58,253 nt of DNA from assembly GCA_000435635.1 (NCBI GenBank), contig FR882135.1:1-58253 (forward strand), given 5' to 3'. This document shows, one piece after another, positions 44,707 through 52,845 of the stretch. This DNA is from Prevotella sp. CAG:1320. Its GTDB lineage: Bacteria > Bacteroidota > Bacteroidia > Bacteroidales > Bacteroidaceae. A program made the position numbers and the translations under genes. The notes under the pieces were generated by a model, which was not told the origin of the DNA, did not search any database, and was given only the letters and a program-made list of their open reading frames with translations. Each line of letters opens with the position of its first letter. Position 1 is the first letter of the stretch.

Positions 44707-45156
44707 ATGATTCAATTAAACCTACCGGATTATCCCATAAAATTAGGCGGAACACCCGACATGCCCACCATTTACGACACGCTGCGCCGCAAATACGTGA
44801 AGCTGACACCCGAGGAGTGGGTGCGGCAGCACTTCGTGCACATGCTGGTGGAACGAAAAGGATACCCCGGAGCCTTGATGGCCAACGAGGTGGCCTTGAA
44901 AGTGGGAGAAAAGCAACTGCGGGCCGACACGGTGCTCTACGACTCGCGATTGCGTCCACGCATGATTATCGAATACAAGGCACCCCACGTGGCTATCACC
45001 CAGGCTGTTTTCGACCAGATAGCCACCTACAACCTTCTGCTGCGGGTGGACTACCTGGTGGTCTCCAACGGCCTTTCGCACTACTGCTGCCGCATGGACT
45101 ACGAAAACCGCCAATACCGCTACCTGCAAGACATTCCTCTCTATGCCGAGCTATAA
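44707..45156 (+). CDS. stand-alone HsdR N-terminal-domain (PD-(D/E)XK) protein
   Basis: 149 residues from the ATG at 44707. Similar to the N-terminal nuclease domain of type I restriction R subunits: EEWVRQHFVHMLVERKGYP, then RADTVLYDSRLRPRMIIEYKAP with the D...ExK catalytic pattern. No helicase, HsdM or HsdS gene is nearby, so it is not a restriction system. The same gene is commonly found beside holA in Bacteroidetes (recalled, not checked), suggesting a housekeeping DNA role. Function unknown. Confidence 0.82.
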   Translation: MIQLNLPDYPIKLGGTPDMPTIYDTLRRKYVKLTPEEWVRQHFVHMLVERKGYPGALMANEVALKVGEKQLRADTVLYDSRLRPRMIIEYKAPHVAITQAVFDQIATYNLLLRVDYLVVSNGLSHYCCRMDYENRQYRYLQDIPLYAEL

Positions 45157-45235
45157 TCCTCCCGCTCCGGCATCTATTACATATATTATAATATGTATAT
45201 AACTACTAATAGAAGAAAAAATCGCTTCCCTATAT

Positions 45236-45266
45236 TTTGCCGTTTCTGCGATTTGCAGTATCTTTG
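45236..45266 (+). promoter_or_regulatory. promoter of maeB
   Basis: TTTG (45236-45239), 19 nt, TATCTTTG (45259-45266), perfect consensus match; predicted leader about 40 nt. Confidence 0.75.
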
Positions 45267-45311
45267 CATAAGTATTTAGCCAAGAGGCAGACTTATAAAA
45301 ACATACGCAAG

Positions 45312-47600
45312 ATGACAAAGATTTCCAAAGAAGCGGCCCTGGACTACCACTCCTCTGGTAGACCCGGCAAGATTGAGGTAAGACCCACGAAACCCTATCG
45401 CACACAAACAGACCTTAGCCTGGCTTACTCTCCTGGCGTGGCCTATCCCTGCCTGGAGATACAGGAGACCCCCAATGACGTTTACAAGTATACCGACAAA
45501 GGCAACTTGGTGGCGGTCATCAGCAATGGCACCGCCGTGCTGGGACTTGGTGACATCGGGGCGATGAGCGGCAAGCCTGTCATGGAAGGAAAGGGACTGC
45601 TTTTCAAGATATATGGCGGCGTGGACGTTTTCGACATAGAAATCGACGAGAAAGACCCCGAGAAGTTTTGCGAGACCGTGGAGAAGATAGCCCCCACCTT
45701 TGGCGGCATCAACCTGGAGGACATCAAGGCTCCCGAATGCTTCTATATCGAGGAGCGGCTGAAGCGCACGCTCGACATTCCCGTGATGCACGACGACCAG
45801 CACGGCACGGCCATCATCTCGGCGGCAGGCTTGAAGAACGCCCTCGAAGTGGCTGGCAAGGACATCAGCCAAGTGAAAATCGTGGTAAACGGAGCCGGAG
45901 CCGCGGCCATCAGCTGCACGAAGCTCTACGTGGCGCTGGGAGCCAAGGTGGAAAACATTGTCATGATAGACTCCAAGGGCGTGATAACCGACGACCGCCC
46001 CAACCTGACGGAGCAGAAAAAGCTCTTCGCCACCAAGCGGCGTGACGTGCGCACGCTGGAGGAAGCCATCAAGGGCGCGGATGTCTTTGTGGGCCTTTCC
46101 AAGGGCAACGTGCTCACCAAGGACATGGTACGCTCCATGGCCGACAATCCCGTGGTGTTCGCCTTGGCCAATCCCGTGCCCGAAATCAGCTACGAAGACG
46201 CCATGGACAGCCGCCCTGACGTGTTGATGTCCACGGGACGCTCCGACTATCCCAACCAGATCAACAACGTGATAGGCTTCCCCTACATCTTCCGCGGCGC
46301 GCTGGACGTGCACGCCAAGGCCATCAACGAGGAAATGAAGATGGCGGCGGTGAAGGCCATCGCCGACTTGGCCAAGCAGCCCGTGCCCGACGTGGTGAAC
46401 GAGGTATACCACGTAAACGACCTCACGTTTGGCCCGAAATACTTCATCCCCAAGCCCGTAGATCCACGCCTCATCACCGAGGTGAGCGCGGCCGTGGCCA
46501 AGGCCGCCATAGACAGCGGAGTGGCCAGGCACGAGATAACCGACTGGGACGCCTACAAGCAGAACCTGCGGCAGCTGCTGGGACAGGAAACCAAGCTGAC
46601 CCGCACGCTCCACGAGACCGCCCGTCTCCACCCCCAGCGCGTGGTGTTCGCCGAGGGAGGCCACCCCTCCATGATGAAAGCGGCCGTGCAGGCCAAGACG
46701 GAAGGCATCTGCTACCCTATCCTACTGGGCAACCCCGACCGCCTGCACCGCGTGGCGCAGCGACTGAAACTTGACCTGACCGACATCGAGATTATCGACA
46801 TGCGCGCCGACTCAGAGCAAGGACGCAGGGCAACCTTCGCCAAGCACCTGGCCGAGAAGCGCGCCCGCCAGGGCTACACCTTCGAGGAGGCATACGACAA
46901 GATGTATGAGCGCAACTACTTCGGCATGTCGATGGTGGAGAGCGGCGACGCGGACGCCTTCATCACGGGTCTTTACACCAAATACAGCAACACCATCAAG
47001 GTTGCCAAGGAGGTGGTGGGCATCCAGGAAGGCTACAATACCTTCGGTACGATGCACATCCTCAACACGCCCAAAGGCACTTTCTACGTGGCCGACACGC
47101 TTATCAACCGCCATCCCGACAGCAACGTGATGATAGACATAGCCCGGTTGAGCGCCAACACGGTAAAGTTCTTCAACGACACGCCCAACATCGCCATGAT
47201 CAGCTACTCCAATTTCGGCACCGACGACTCCGGTTCGCCCGTCAAGGTGCACGAGGCCGTGGAGAGGCTGCAGAAGGAATACCCCGACATGGCGGTAGAC
47301 GGAGAGATGCAGGTGAACTTCGCCCTCAACAAGGAGCTGCGCGACAACAAGTATCCTTTCTCCCGGCTGAAGGGCAAAGACGTGAACACCCTGGTGTTCC
47401 CCAACCTGAGCAGTGCCAACGCTTCCTACAAGCTCTTGCAAGCCCTCTATCCCGAGAGCGAGATTATCGGCCCCATACAGATGGGACTCAACAAGCCCAT
47501 CCATTTCACCGACTTCGAGAGCAGCGTGCCCGATATCGTCAACCTGACAGCCGTGGCCGTGATAGACGCGTACGTGGAAAAGATAAAGACACAACAATAA
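45312..47600 (+). CDS. maeB: NADP-dependent malic enzyme with phosphotransacetylase-like domain
   Basis: Oxidative decarboxylation of malate to pyruvate with NADPH formation. 762 residues from the ATG at 45312. N-terminal malic enzyme domain (about 1-430: [70 protein letters not shown]) and a C-terminal phosphate acetyltransferase-like domain (about 430-762: [38 protein letters not shown]), which is usually regulatory. Monocistronic: own promoter and strong terminator. Confidence 0.94.
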   Translation: MTKISKEAALDYHSSGRPGKIEVRPTKPYRTQTDLSLAYSPGVAYPCLEIQETPNDVYKYTDKGNLVAVISNGTAVLGLGDIGAMSGKPVMEGKGLLFKIYGGVDVFDIEIDEKDPEKFCETVEKIAPTFGGINLEDIKAPECFYIEERLKRTLDIPVMHDDQHGTAIISAAGLKNALEVAGKDISQVKIVVNGAGAAAISCTKLYVALGAKVENIVMIDSKGVITDDRPNLTEQKKLFATKRRDVRTLEEAIKGADVFVGLSKGNVLTKDMVRSMADNPVVFALANPVPEISYEDAMDSRPDVLMSTGRSDYPNQINNVIGFPYIFRGALDVHAKAINEEMKMAAVKAIADLAKQPVPDVVNEVYHVNDLTFGPKYFIPKPVDPRLITEVSAAVAKAAIDSGVARHEITDWDAYKQNLRQLLGQETKLTRTLHETARLHPQRVVFAEGGHPSMMKAAVQAKTEGICYPILLGNPDRLHRVAQRLKLDLTDIEIIDMRADSEQGRRATFAKHLAEKRARQGYTFEEAYDKMYERNYFGMSMVESGDADAFITGLYTKYSNTIKVAKEVVGIQEGYNTFGTMHILNTPKGTFYVADTLINRHPDSNVMIDIARLSANTVKFFNDTPNIAMISYSNFGTDDSGSPVKVHEAVERLQKEYPDMAVDGEMQVNFALNKELRDNKYPFSRLKGKDVNTLVFPNLSSANASYKLLQALYPESEIIGPIQMGLNKPIHFTDFESSVPDIVNLTAVAVIDAYVEKIKTQQ

Positions 47601-47624
47601 TCATTCCCTTGTACCTTGAACGAC

Positions 47625-47662
47625 AAATCCCCCGCGAGTTTCTCGCGGGGGATTTATTGTTT
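47625..47662 (+). terminator. maeB terminator
   Basis: AAATCCCCCGCGAG pairs perfectly with CTCGCGGGGGATTT over a TTT loop (14-bp stem), followed by ATTGTTTT. Confidence 0.9.
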
Positions 47663-47768
47663 TATAGGCAAAAAAACCGTTAAAATGCCTGGATTTAAAG
47701 GACTGGAAAAACTTTTTTCCAATTGTGCACCCACACGGGAAAATAATTCAAAAAAAGTCTCGAATTAT

Positions 47769-47800
47769 TTTGGAAGTTAAGAAAAATTGCCTTACCTTTG
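47769..47800 (+). promoter_or_regulatory. orphan promoter before the sRNA candidate
   Basis: TTTG (47769-47772), 20 nt, TACCTTTG (47793-47800), perfect consensus match, with no protein gene downstream on the plus strand for over 5 kb. Confidence 0.65.
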
Positions 47801-47805
47801 TCACT

Positions 47806-47895
47806 GTTATCCTGAAAACAATCTTTTTACCTTAAACTAATACCTATTGAAGATTTGGAGCGGTTGCCTGTGAAGGTCATCGCTTTTTTCTTTTT
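47806..47895 (+). ncRNA. candidate small RNA of about 90 nt
   Basis: Bounded by the promoter above and an intrinsic terminator: AGCGGT-TG-CCT pairs with AGG-TC-ATCGCT around GTGA, followed by TTTTTTCTTTTT (47859-47895). The 5' part (CTTAAACTAATACCTATTG) is A/U-rich and probably single-stranded. There is no start codon with a frame. I do not recognise the family; expression is predicted, not shown. Confidence 0.5.
47859..47895 (+). terminator. terminator of the sRNA candidate
   Basis: Nine paired positions with one 2x2 internal loop, GUGA loop, then a 12-nt U-rich tract with one C. Confidence 0.7.
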
Positions 47896-48036
47896 ATATA
47901 CCCCACCCTTTTTGTTTCCGCGGGAAAACAGGGGGTCAGCGGAATTTCGGTGAGGAGAGCTAGGAAAGTTTCCTTGCCGCTAGTCGTAGGAAACGCAGGC
48001 TGTCATGGATATGCGTGGTATCGCTTGACGACTGGC

Positions 48037-48145
48037 GGGGCTTCGAAGAAGTCCAGAGATGCTTAACCGCATGTGCCTCGCCTCGAAGAGGTAAGGCGCT
48101 TGCGGATATTGACCTTCCATTCCTTACAGGGCCTCGAAGAGGTCC
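48037..48145. repeat. three CCTCGAAGAGG-like palindromes
   Basis: GCTTCGAAGAAGTC at about 48040, CCTCGAAGAGGT at 48081 and CCTCGAAGAGGT at 48132 share an 11-bp palindromic core, 40 and 51 bp apart. Unknown role; possibly part of the dispersed repeat nearby. Confidence 0.5.
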
Positions 48146-48180
48146 AACTTTCCCAGGGCTTGTCCGCCAGCCCCCCTCTT

Positions 48181-48250
48181 GCTTGCCGAGACGCAAGAAT
48201 GCGTTGGCAATGACAGGTTATGTGCGCAAGCTGAGATTCGTCAAACTCAC
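48181..48250 (-). repeat. dispersed repeat, copy A (inverted relative to 53080-53159)
   Basis: Read on the minus strand it matches 53080-53159 with five mismatches over 70 nt and one 10-nt gap. It includes a GAGACGC...GCGTT palindrome remnant at 48188-48205. Confidence 0.85.
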
Positions 48251-48354
48251 ATTATATACATGCGGGTTCGATGAAAAAGTTGTAGAGATGCCGTTACATA
48301 AAATCCACTGAGCCTTGTTATCAGTTCAGCGGGAATATCATGGTGTCAGGAAAA

Positions 48355-48442
48355 CAAGTTATTTCGCCGGGGAAAACAAGTTGTTTCACCCAGGAATTTA
48401 ACTTGTCTCGCCCATGAAAACAAGTTAAATGGCGAGAGCCTT
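48355..48442. repeat. 22-bp-period array 5 (4 units)
   Basis: Units begin at 48355, 48377, 48399 and 48421, exactly 22 bp apart: CAAGTTATTTC, CAAGTTGTTTC, TAACTTGTCTC, CAAGTTAAATG, with GGAAAA or GAAAA before the core. It lies 100 bp past the 3' end of the GntR gene, between convergent transcription units. Confidence 0.9.
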
Positions 48443-48477
48443 GGAATTGGCCGCTCCGCCATGGGGACATGAAGAGC

Positions 48478-48517
48478 GGCCTTGGCTCCCCGTTTACTGT
48501 CAGCGGGAACCAAGGCC
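48478..48517. terminator. hairpin after the exporter operon
   Basis: GGCCTTGG pairs with CCAAGGCC, with CCCCG/CGGG pairing inside. No U tract on the minus strand. 26 bp downstream of the GntR gene; likely operon terminator or 3' stabiliser. Confidence 0.5.
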
Positions 48518-48542
48518 GTCGTCATATAATAGAGAGAGGGAG

Positions 48543-48899
48543 TTACCCACGATTCTCCCACGCCTCCACCACGGCGGAGATATCCACCCCCAGGAGTTCC
48601 ATCTCGCGGAAAAGCTGGGGAAGGCGTTGGCTGAGGAACTCCTGCCGGCGCTCCTCCATCACCCGCTCCTTGGCGCCAGGGCTTACGAAGTAGCCCATGC
48701 CCCGCTTGTTGTAGATGATGCCCTCATTGGCCAGCAGCTCGTATGACTTCACGGCCGTGTTGGTATTCACCTCCAGCAGGACGGCGTATTCCCGCACGCT
48801 GGGCACCCGCTCGTCGGGCTTGTACTTGCCGGCCAGGATTTCCTCCCTCAGGCGGTCGGCTATCTGCACGTATATCGCTTTCTCGTTGTTGAATATCAT
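48543..48899 (-). CDS. GntR-family (YtrA-type) regulator
   Basis: 118 residues from the ATG at 48899, which overlaps the upstream permease stop as ATGA. The winged HTH is complete (IYVQIADRLREEILAGKYKPDERVPSVREYAVLLEVNTNTAVKSYELLANEGIIYNKRGMGYFV) and is followed only by a short helical dimerisation tail, the YtrA subgroup that controls ABC exporter operons. It is the last gene of the operon, and the promoter carries an AGTGTA-N12-TACACT palindrome at 52821-52844, so autoregulation by repression is likely. Confidence 0.9.
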   Translation of the reverse strand: MIFNNEKAIYVQIADRLREEILAGKYKPDERVPSVREYAVLLEVNTNTAVKSYELLANEGIIYNKRGMGYFVSPGAKERVMEERRQEFLSQRLPQLFREMELLGVDISAVVEAWENRG

Positions 48900-49711
48900 A
48901 GGTTCATCCATTTATGGGTTACTATTTCCCGGCGCGTCAAGGCCCTGTAGGAGAGCCTCAGCAGCCAGTAGGCCCCGAAGAGCATGACCACGGCGGACAG
49001 GTAGAAGAGGAAGGTGAGCCACTCCCCGCCCAGCACCTGCAGCAGTCCCTGCGTGGCACGCAGCCCGGGAGCCACCAGGAAGACCACCAGCGCGGCCATG
49101 ATCCCGATGGAGGAGAGCAGCGGATGGCGGAAGCCCGCGCTGCTCCACACCACGAGAGCCGAGCTGAAGACGTTGAGCGACACGCCGAAGAGCCAGGGAC
49201 TGCGGAAGGTCTCGCCGCCCACGGTGGTGCTGTAGCGGAAGCCCCTGGTCACCTCCTCCATCACGCCCAGGGCCACGCCCCGGGGGTACTCCTGCCCCAG
49301 CGAGAGCGAGAAGAGCCAGCCCAGTCCGTCGGCCAGGAAGAGCGCGGCCGTGGCCACCAGCTGCAGGGCGACAAAGGAGTAGAGCACCCTCACCAGCCAT
49401 TTCTCCGTCATGGAGGCGGGCAGCGAGAGGAAGGCCGTGGCCCCGCCCTTGGTGCCCAGGACGGCGAACGCCCGGGTCATGAAGAAGAAGCAGCCGAAGC
49501 AGTAGGCGCTGGTGCAGAAGGCCTGCGCCAAGTACATGGTCAGCTCGCGGTCGGCCGGGCTCTCGTCCCTGGCCACCCACAGCATCAGCCAGATGATGGC
49601 CGTATAGATGGCGGTCATGGCGACGGCGTAAGTCACCATCTCTTGTCTCGACGCGCGCAGGGTCCACACGGCCAGGTGGCCCAGTCGCTTGCGGTTTATC
49701 GCGATGTTCAT
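48896..49711 (-). CDS. ABC exporter permease, third tandem paralogue
   Basis: 271 residues, six predicted transmembrane segments. Shares with the next two genes the layout of an N-terminal HLAVWTLRASRQEM-type segment, a GTKGGATAFLSLPASMTEKWLVRVLYS signature after helix 2 and a short basic C-terminus (ALTRREIVTHKWMNL). The most diverged of the three. Inner membrane; partner of the single ATPase at 51410. Substrate unknown. Confidence 0.8.
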   Translation of the reverse strand: MNIAINRKRLGHLAVWTLRASRQEMVTYAVAMTAIYTAIIWLMLWVARDESPADRELTMYLAQAFCTSAYCFGCFFFMTRAFAVLGTKGGATAFLSLPASMTEKWLVRVLYSFVALQLVATAALFLADGLGWLFSLSLGQEYPRGVALGVMEEVTRGFRYSTTVGGETFRSPWLFGVSLNVFSSALVVWSSAGFRHPLLSSIGIMAALVVFLVAPGLRATQGLLQVLGGEWLTFLFYLSAVVMLFGAYWLLRLSYRALTRREIVTHKWMNL

Positions 49712-49724
49712 GGCAGCGGGGCGG

Positions 49725-50534
49725 TTAAAGGTTCGTGAACTTGCCGGGCACCACCTCCATGCGGCGGTACACGCGGTATGACAGGTACAGCTCCCCCAGG
49801 CCCACCAGCAGCAAGGCCGTGGCCACCAGGGCGCAAGCCAGCTCTATCTCTCCCTGCGAGTAGTGGCCGAACTCGGCGTGGTCGGCCCAGTGGACGAAGA
49901 GGAACACCAGCCCCACCATGCAGGCGATGGACACGGGCAGGGCGTGGCGGAACACCGTGGAGCAGAGCAGCACCAGGCCGTTGATGGCCAGCGCGGCCGT
50001 CAGCAGCAGGTAGATGAAGATCAAGGCCGCGCGGGCATCCTCCGGCGTGTTGGATGCCGAGGGCATCTCCCCCAACATCCTGGCGTAGTTGGCGCAGCCC
50101 TCCATCACGTAGCCCGTGTCCAACACGGCCCCGAAGAGCGTGGCCAGCCCGTCAGCCAGCACGAAAGCCACGGGCACCAGCAGCGGCAACACCACGCAGG
50201 CGTAGACCATGCGGCACAGCCACTTCTCGGGCGCGGAGGCGGGCAACGAGAAGTAGGCCACCCGCTGCCGCTTGGTCTTCAGGTTGTGGAAGACACGCGT
50301 CACGAACACGAAGCTGGCCGCGCAGCCGGCCATCACGCAGAAGCCCGTCATCTGGTAGTAGGAGGCCTGCCTGGCCCAGTCGGGGTCGTCCTTCTGCATC
50401 CATATCGTCAACGCCAGGAGTATGAAGTACATGGCCGTGAGACTCACCAGCGTGGTGAGCAGCTGCCCCTTCTGCCCGTAGAGCGTCCAGGTGAGCGCGT
50501 GGCCGAAACGTCGTAATTGGAATCTTTTATTCAT
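49725..50534 (-). CDS. ABC exporter permease, second tandem paralogue
   Basis: 269 residues, six predicted transmembrane segments. The N-terminus (FQLRRFGHALTWTLYGQKGQL), the KTKRQRVAYFSLPASAPEKWLCRMVYA segment and the end VYRRMEVVPGKFTNL closely match the gene at 50556, so the two are recent tandem duplicates. 21 bp after that gene and 13 bp before the third permease. Confidence 0.82.
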   Translation of the reverse strand: MNKRFQLRRFGHALTWTLYGQKGQLLTTLVSLTAMYFILLALTIWMQKDDPDWARQASYYQMTGFCVMAGCAASFVFVTRVFHNLKTKRQRVAYFSLPASAPEKWLCRMVYACVVLPLLVPVAFVLADGLATLFGAVLDTGYVMEGCANYARMLGEMPSASNTPEDARAALIFIYLLLTAALAINGLVLLCSTVFRHALPVSIACMVGLVFLFVHWADHAEFGHYSQGEIELACALVATALLLVGLGELYLSYRVYRRMEVVPGKFTNL

Positions 50535-50555
50535 AAGTCTGAGAAATCATTGGGG

Positions 50556-51371
50556 TTATAGGTTGGTGAACTTACCGGGCACCACCTGCAGGCGGCGGTA
50601 CACCCGGTAGGAAAGCCACATCGCCAGCAGGGCGGCGGCCAGGAAGAACGTGCCCGCCAGGCCGAGCAGCAGGCGCGCCTGCGAGTCGGACAGCGAGACC
50701 ACGGGACCCATGCCGGAGAGCCACTCCACGCCCATCCCCGTGGCGAAGAGCACCACGACAAGGCAGGCCGCCGAGGCCGCCATCCCTTGGCGGAACACCA
50801 CCGAGCAGAGCGTCAACAGGGCCAGCAAGAGGGCGACGTAGCCCACCACGGCGTAGAGCACCAACGCCAAGGCCTCTTCCACCATCCCGGCCGAGAGCTT
50901 GCCCAGGGCGAGCCACGCGCAGCGCGTGCCCTCCATGACGTAACCGCCGCCCAGCGTGAGGGCGAAGAGAGAGGCCAGCGCGTCGGCCACCACCATGGCC
51001 ACGGGCAACGTCAGGGGCATCAACACGCCCACGTAGAGCAGCCGGCTGAGGTATTTCTCCAGCGTGGAGGCGGGCAACGACAGGTAGGCCAGGCGTTGCT
51101 CCTTGGTCTTCAGGTGGGCGATGAGCTGCGAGGAGCACACCATCAATATGCCGCAACTGGTGCCCAGGCACAGGATGGTGCCCCGCTTGATGTGGTCCCA
51201 CCGCTCCAGGGGCGACTCGCCCTGTATGTCCCAGGCGGCGTAGGCCAGGAAGGTGAGGAACACGGCACAGGAGACCATGCCCATGGTGATCCAGTTCTTG
51301 CGCTCGCTGCGCAGCGTCCACGCCATCATACGGGCGAACCTTCGGGGTTGGAATGCTTTCATCGGAGTCAT
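50556..51371 (-). CDS. ABC exporter permease, first tandem paralogue
   Basis: 271 residues, six predicted transmembrane segments, beginning MTPMKAFQPRRFARMMAWTLRSERKNW, with KTKEQRLAYLSLPASTLEKYLSRLLYV and ending VYRRLQVVPGKFTNL. Directly downstream (38 bp) of the ATPase gene. Probably forms hetero-oligomeric membrane channels with the other two paralogues. Confidence 0.82.
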   Translation of the reverse strand: MTPMKAFQPRRFARMMAWTLRSERKNWITMGMVSCAVFLTFLAYAAWDIQGESPLERWDHIKRGTILCLGTSCGILMVCSSQLIAHLKTKEQRLAYLSLPASTLEKYLSRLLYVGVLMPLTLPVAMVVADALASLFALTLGGGYVMEGTRCAWLALGKLSAGMVEEALALVLYAVVGYVALLLALLTLCSVVFRQGMAASAACLVVVLFATGMGVEWLSGMGPVVSLSDSQARLLLGLAGTFFLAAALLAMWLSYRVYRRLQVVPGKFTNL

Positions 51372-51409
51372 TGTTAGGTATCCGTATACATATTATATAT
51401 AGGGGGCCG

Positions 51410-52234
51410 TCAGAGCGAGAGCTTGCCCTGGGTCACGGCGTTGAAAAGCAGCTCCAGGTTGAGCGTGGTATCCTCATCGCCCGGTTTCTTCTTGGTTATC
51501 ACGGCATTGCCCTGCAAGGAAGGCTCGGCGTAGAGCACGTCGTCCATGGGCTCGCCCGGGACGCGGAACTGGAAGGAGTAACGCTCGGTGATGTCAGCTA
51601 CGCTGGCGTCCAGTTTCAACCGCGACTGGTCGAGCATCACGATGTGGTCGAGCAGCGACTCCACGTCGTGCACCTGGTGGGTGGAGATGATGAGCGTGCG
51701 GTCCTCGGTCATGTTGTTGGCTATCACCTTGCGGAACTGGCTCTTCGAGGGAATGTCCAGCCCGTTGGTAGGCTCGTCCATGAAGAGGTAACGGGTGTTG
51801 GCCGCCAGGGCGAAGCTCATGTACACCTTCTTCTTCTGTCCCATGGAGAGCTGCTTCAGGTTGATGTCGGGAGACAGCTCGAAGTCGGAGAGGCACTTCA
51901 TCAGGATTTCCTTGTCAAACTTGGGATAAAACGGCTTGTTGAGCAATATGTAGTCCTCCAGCTTCACGGGCATGAGGTCAAACTCCTCGGGAATGATGAA
52001 CATCTCGCTCAACAGCTCGGGGTCGTGCTTGCGACTGTCTATGCCGTCGATGGCTATCACGCCCTGCTTCTGGCGGAGCAGTCCGCAGATGAGGTAAAGC
52101 AAGGTGGACTTTCCCGTTCCGTTCTTGCCCAGCAGTCCGTAGATTCTATTGTTTTCCAGCTGCAGGTTGAAATCCCTGAAAACGGTCTTTCTGGAGCCCG
52201 CGTAAGTGTAATGTAGGTTTGCTATCTGTATCAT
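51410..52234 (-). CDS. ABC exporter ATP-binding protein
   Basis: 274 residues. Walker A GLLGKNGTGKSTLL, signature LSMGQKKKVYMSFAL, Walker B RYLFMDEPTNGLD, switch STHQVHD. The LSMGQ form of the signature is common in YtrB-type ATPases that accompany YtrA regulators. It should power the three permeases encoded downstream. C-terminal extension (about 215-274) of unknown role. Confidence 0.88.
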   Translation of the reverse strand: MIQIANLHYTYAGSRKTVFRDFNLQLENNRIYGLLGKNGTGKSTLLYLICGLLRQKQGVIAIDGIDSRKHDPELLSEMFIIPEEFDLMPVKLEDYILLNKPFYPKFDKEILMKCLSDFELSPDINLKQLSMGQKKKVYMSFALAANTRYLFMDEPTNGLDIPSKSQFRKVIANNMTEDRTLIISTHQVHDVESLLDHIVMLDQSRLKLDASVADITERYSFQFRVPGEPMDDVLYAEPSLQGNAVITKKKPGDEDTTLNLELLFNAVTQGKLSL

Positions 52235-52288
52235 GAATTTGATATATTGATGGTCTCGTTTTCTGTTGACGGTTCTCGATAAAGGGAT

Positions 52289-52771
52289 TTATTTGCTGGC
52301 CAAGAGGAAGTCATCATGGTTGCCCCACACCAGGAAGCGTTCCGTCTCCATCAAGGTCTCCTGTTCCTCGCTCCACTCATAGTTGGTCACGGCCACCATG
52401 TTCTCCATCGTGCCCACGTACTCGGTCTTGGAGCGGGCCTTGTCAAAGCATCGCTTCTCGGCGTTCCACTCGCTGCGCTCCACGCTGTAGCCTTGCTCGT
52501 CGTAGGCGTAGTCCAGGCGGAAGCTGGGCTCCTCGGCGTTGCCCCGCCCGTCGTGGCGATAGGCCACCTTGCTCTTCAGCCTGCCCTCCTCGTCGTAAGT
52601 GTAATGGTAAGAGAGGCGTGCGCCCAGCTGTCCCCCGTTGTCGTTGTACACGTACAGGGTCTTCACTTGGTTGTTCTCCACGTCCGCGTTGTAGTAATAC
52701 GGTGAGTTGACATCGTTTGAGAGGTTCATGAACATGCTCAATACGGTTGCGGCGGTGATGATAGTCTCCAT
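52289..52771 (-). CDS. DUF3836-like protein leading the exporter operon
   Basis: 160 residues. YHYTYDEEGRLKSKVAYRHDGRGN and YAYDEQGYSVERSEWNAEKRCF are the repeated Tyr/Asp strand pattern of DUF3836, a Bacteroidales family of unknown function; YD-repeat-like. The N-terminus (METIITAATVLSMFMNL) is weakly hydrophobic and may be a signal. First gene after the operator-promoter, 54 bp before the ATPase, so it is expected to be co-regulated with the exporter. Confidence 0.75.
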   Translation of the reverse strand: METIITAATVLSMFMNLSNDVNSPYYYNADVENNQVKTLYVYNDNGGQLGARLSYHYTYDEEGRLKSKVAYRHDGRGNAEEPSFRLDYAYDEQGYSVERSEWNAEKRCFDKARSKTEYVGTMENMVAVTNYEWSEEQETLMETERFLVWGNHDDFLLASK

Positions 52772-52820
52772 AGTCTTTGTTGTTTAAATTGTTATTGTTG
52801 TTGTTTTATTCTCGTTTTAT

Positions 52821-52844
52821 AGTGTACCAGTTATGTAGTACACT
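52821..52844. promoter_or_regulatory. operator of the YtrA-type regulator
   Basis: AGTGTAC and GTACACT form a 7+7 bp inverted repeat (AGTGTA-N12-TACACT), covering the predicted transcription start of the exporter operon. It resembles the operator described for YtrA-type GntR proteins (recalled). Binding would block initiation. Confidence 0.7.
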
Positions 52845-52845
52845 G

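Larger units (their letters stand above)
47601..48542. other. gene-free region with sRNA candidate and repeats
   Basis: About 940 bp. In order: maeB terminator, orphan promoter and predicted small RNA (47769-47895), three CCTCGAAGAGG-like palindromes (about 48037-48145), a copy of the 70-80 bp dispersed repeat (48181-48250), the 22-bp array 5 (48355-48442) and hairpins downstream of the GntR gene. No convincing protein gene. Confidence 0.75.

Noticed and set aside
44707..45156. Type I restriction system
   Set aside because: Only the small N-terminal domain is present, full length as it stands, with no motor, HsdM or HsdS nearby.
48015..48311. 98-codon plus-strand frame
   Set aside because: It spans the palindromes and the dispersed repeat; its apparent repeats come from the DNA palindromes, not from a protein.
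1914..48442. CRISPR arrays
   Set aside because: The short regular repeats could suggest CRISPR, but the period is 22 bp with only about 5 variable bases between conserved cores, which is too short for spacers, and there are no cas genes.
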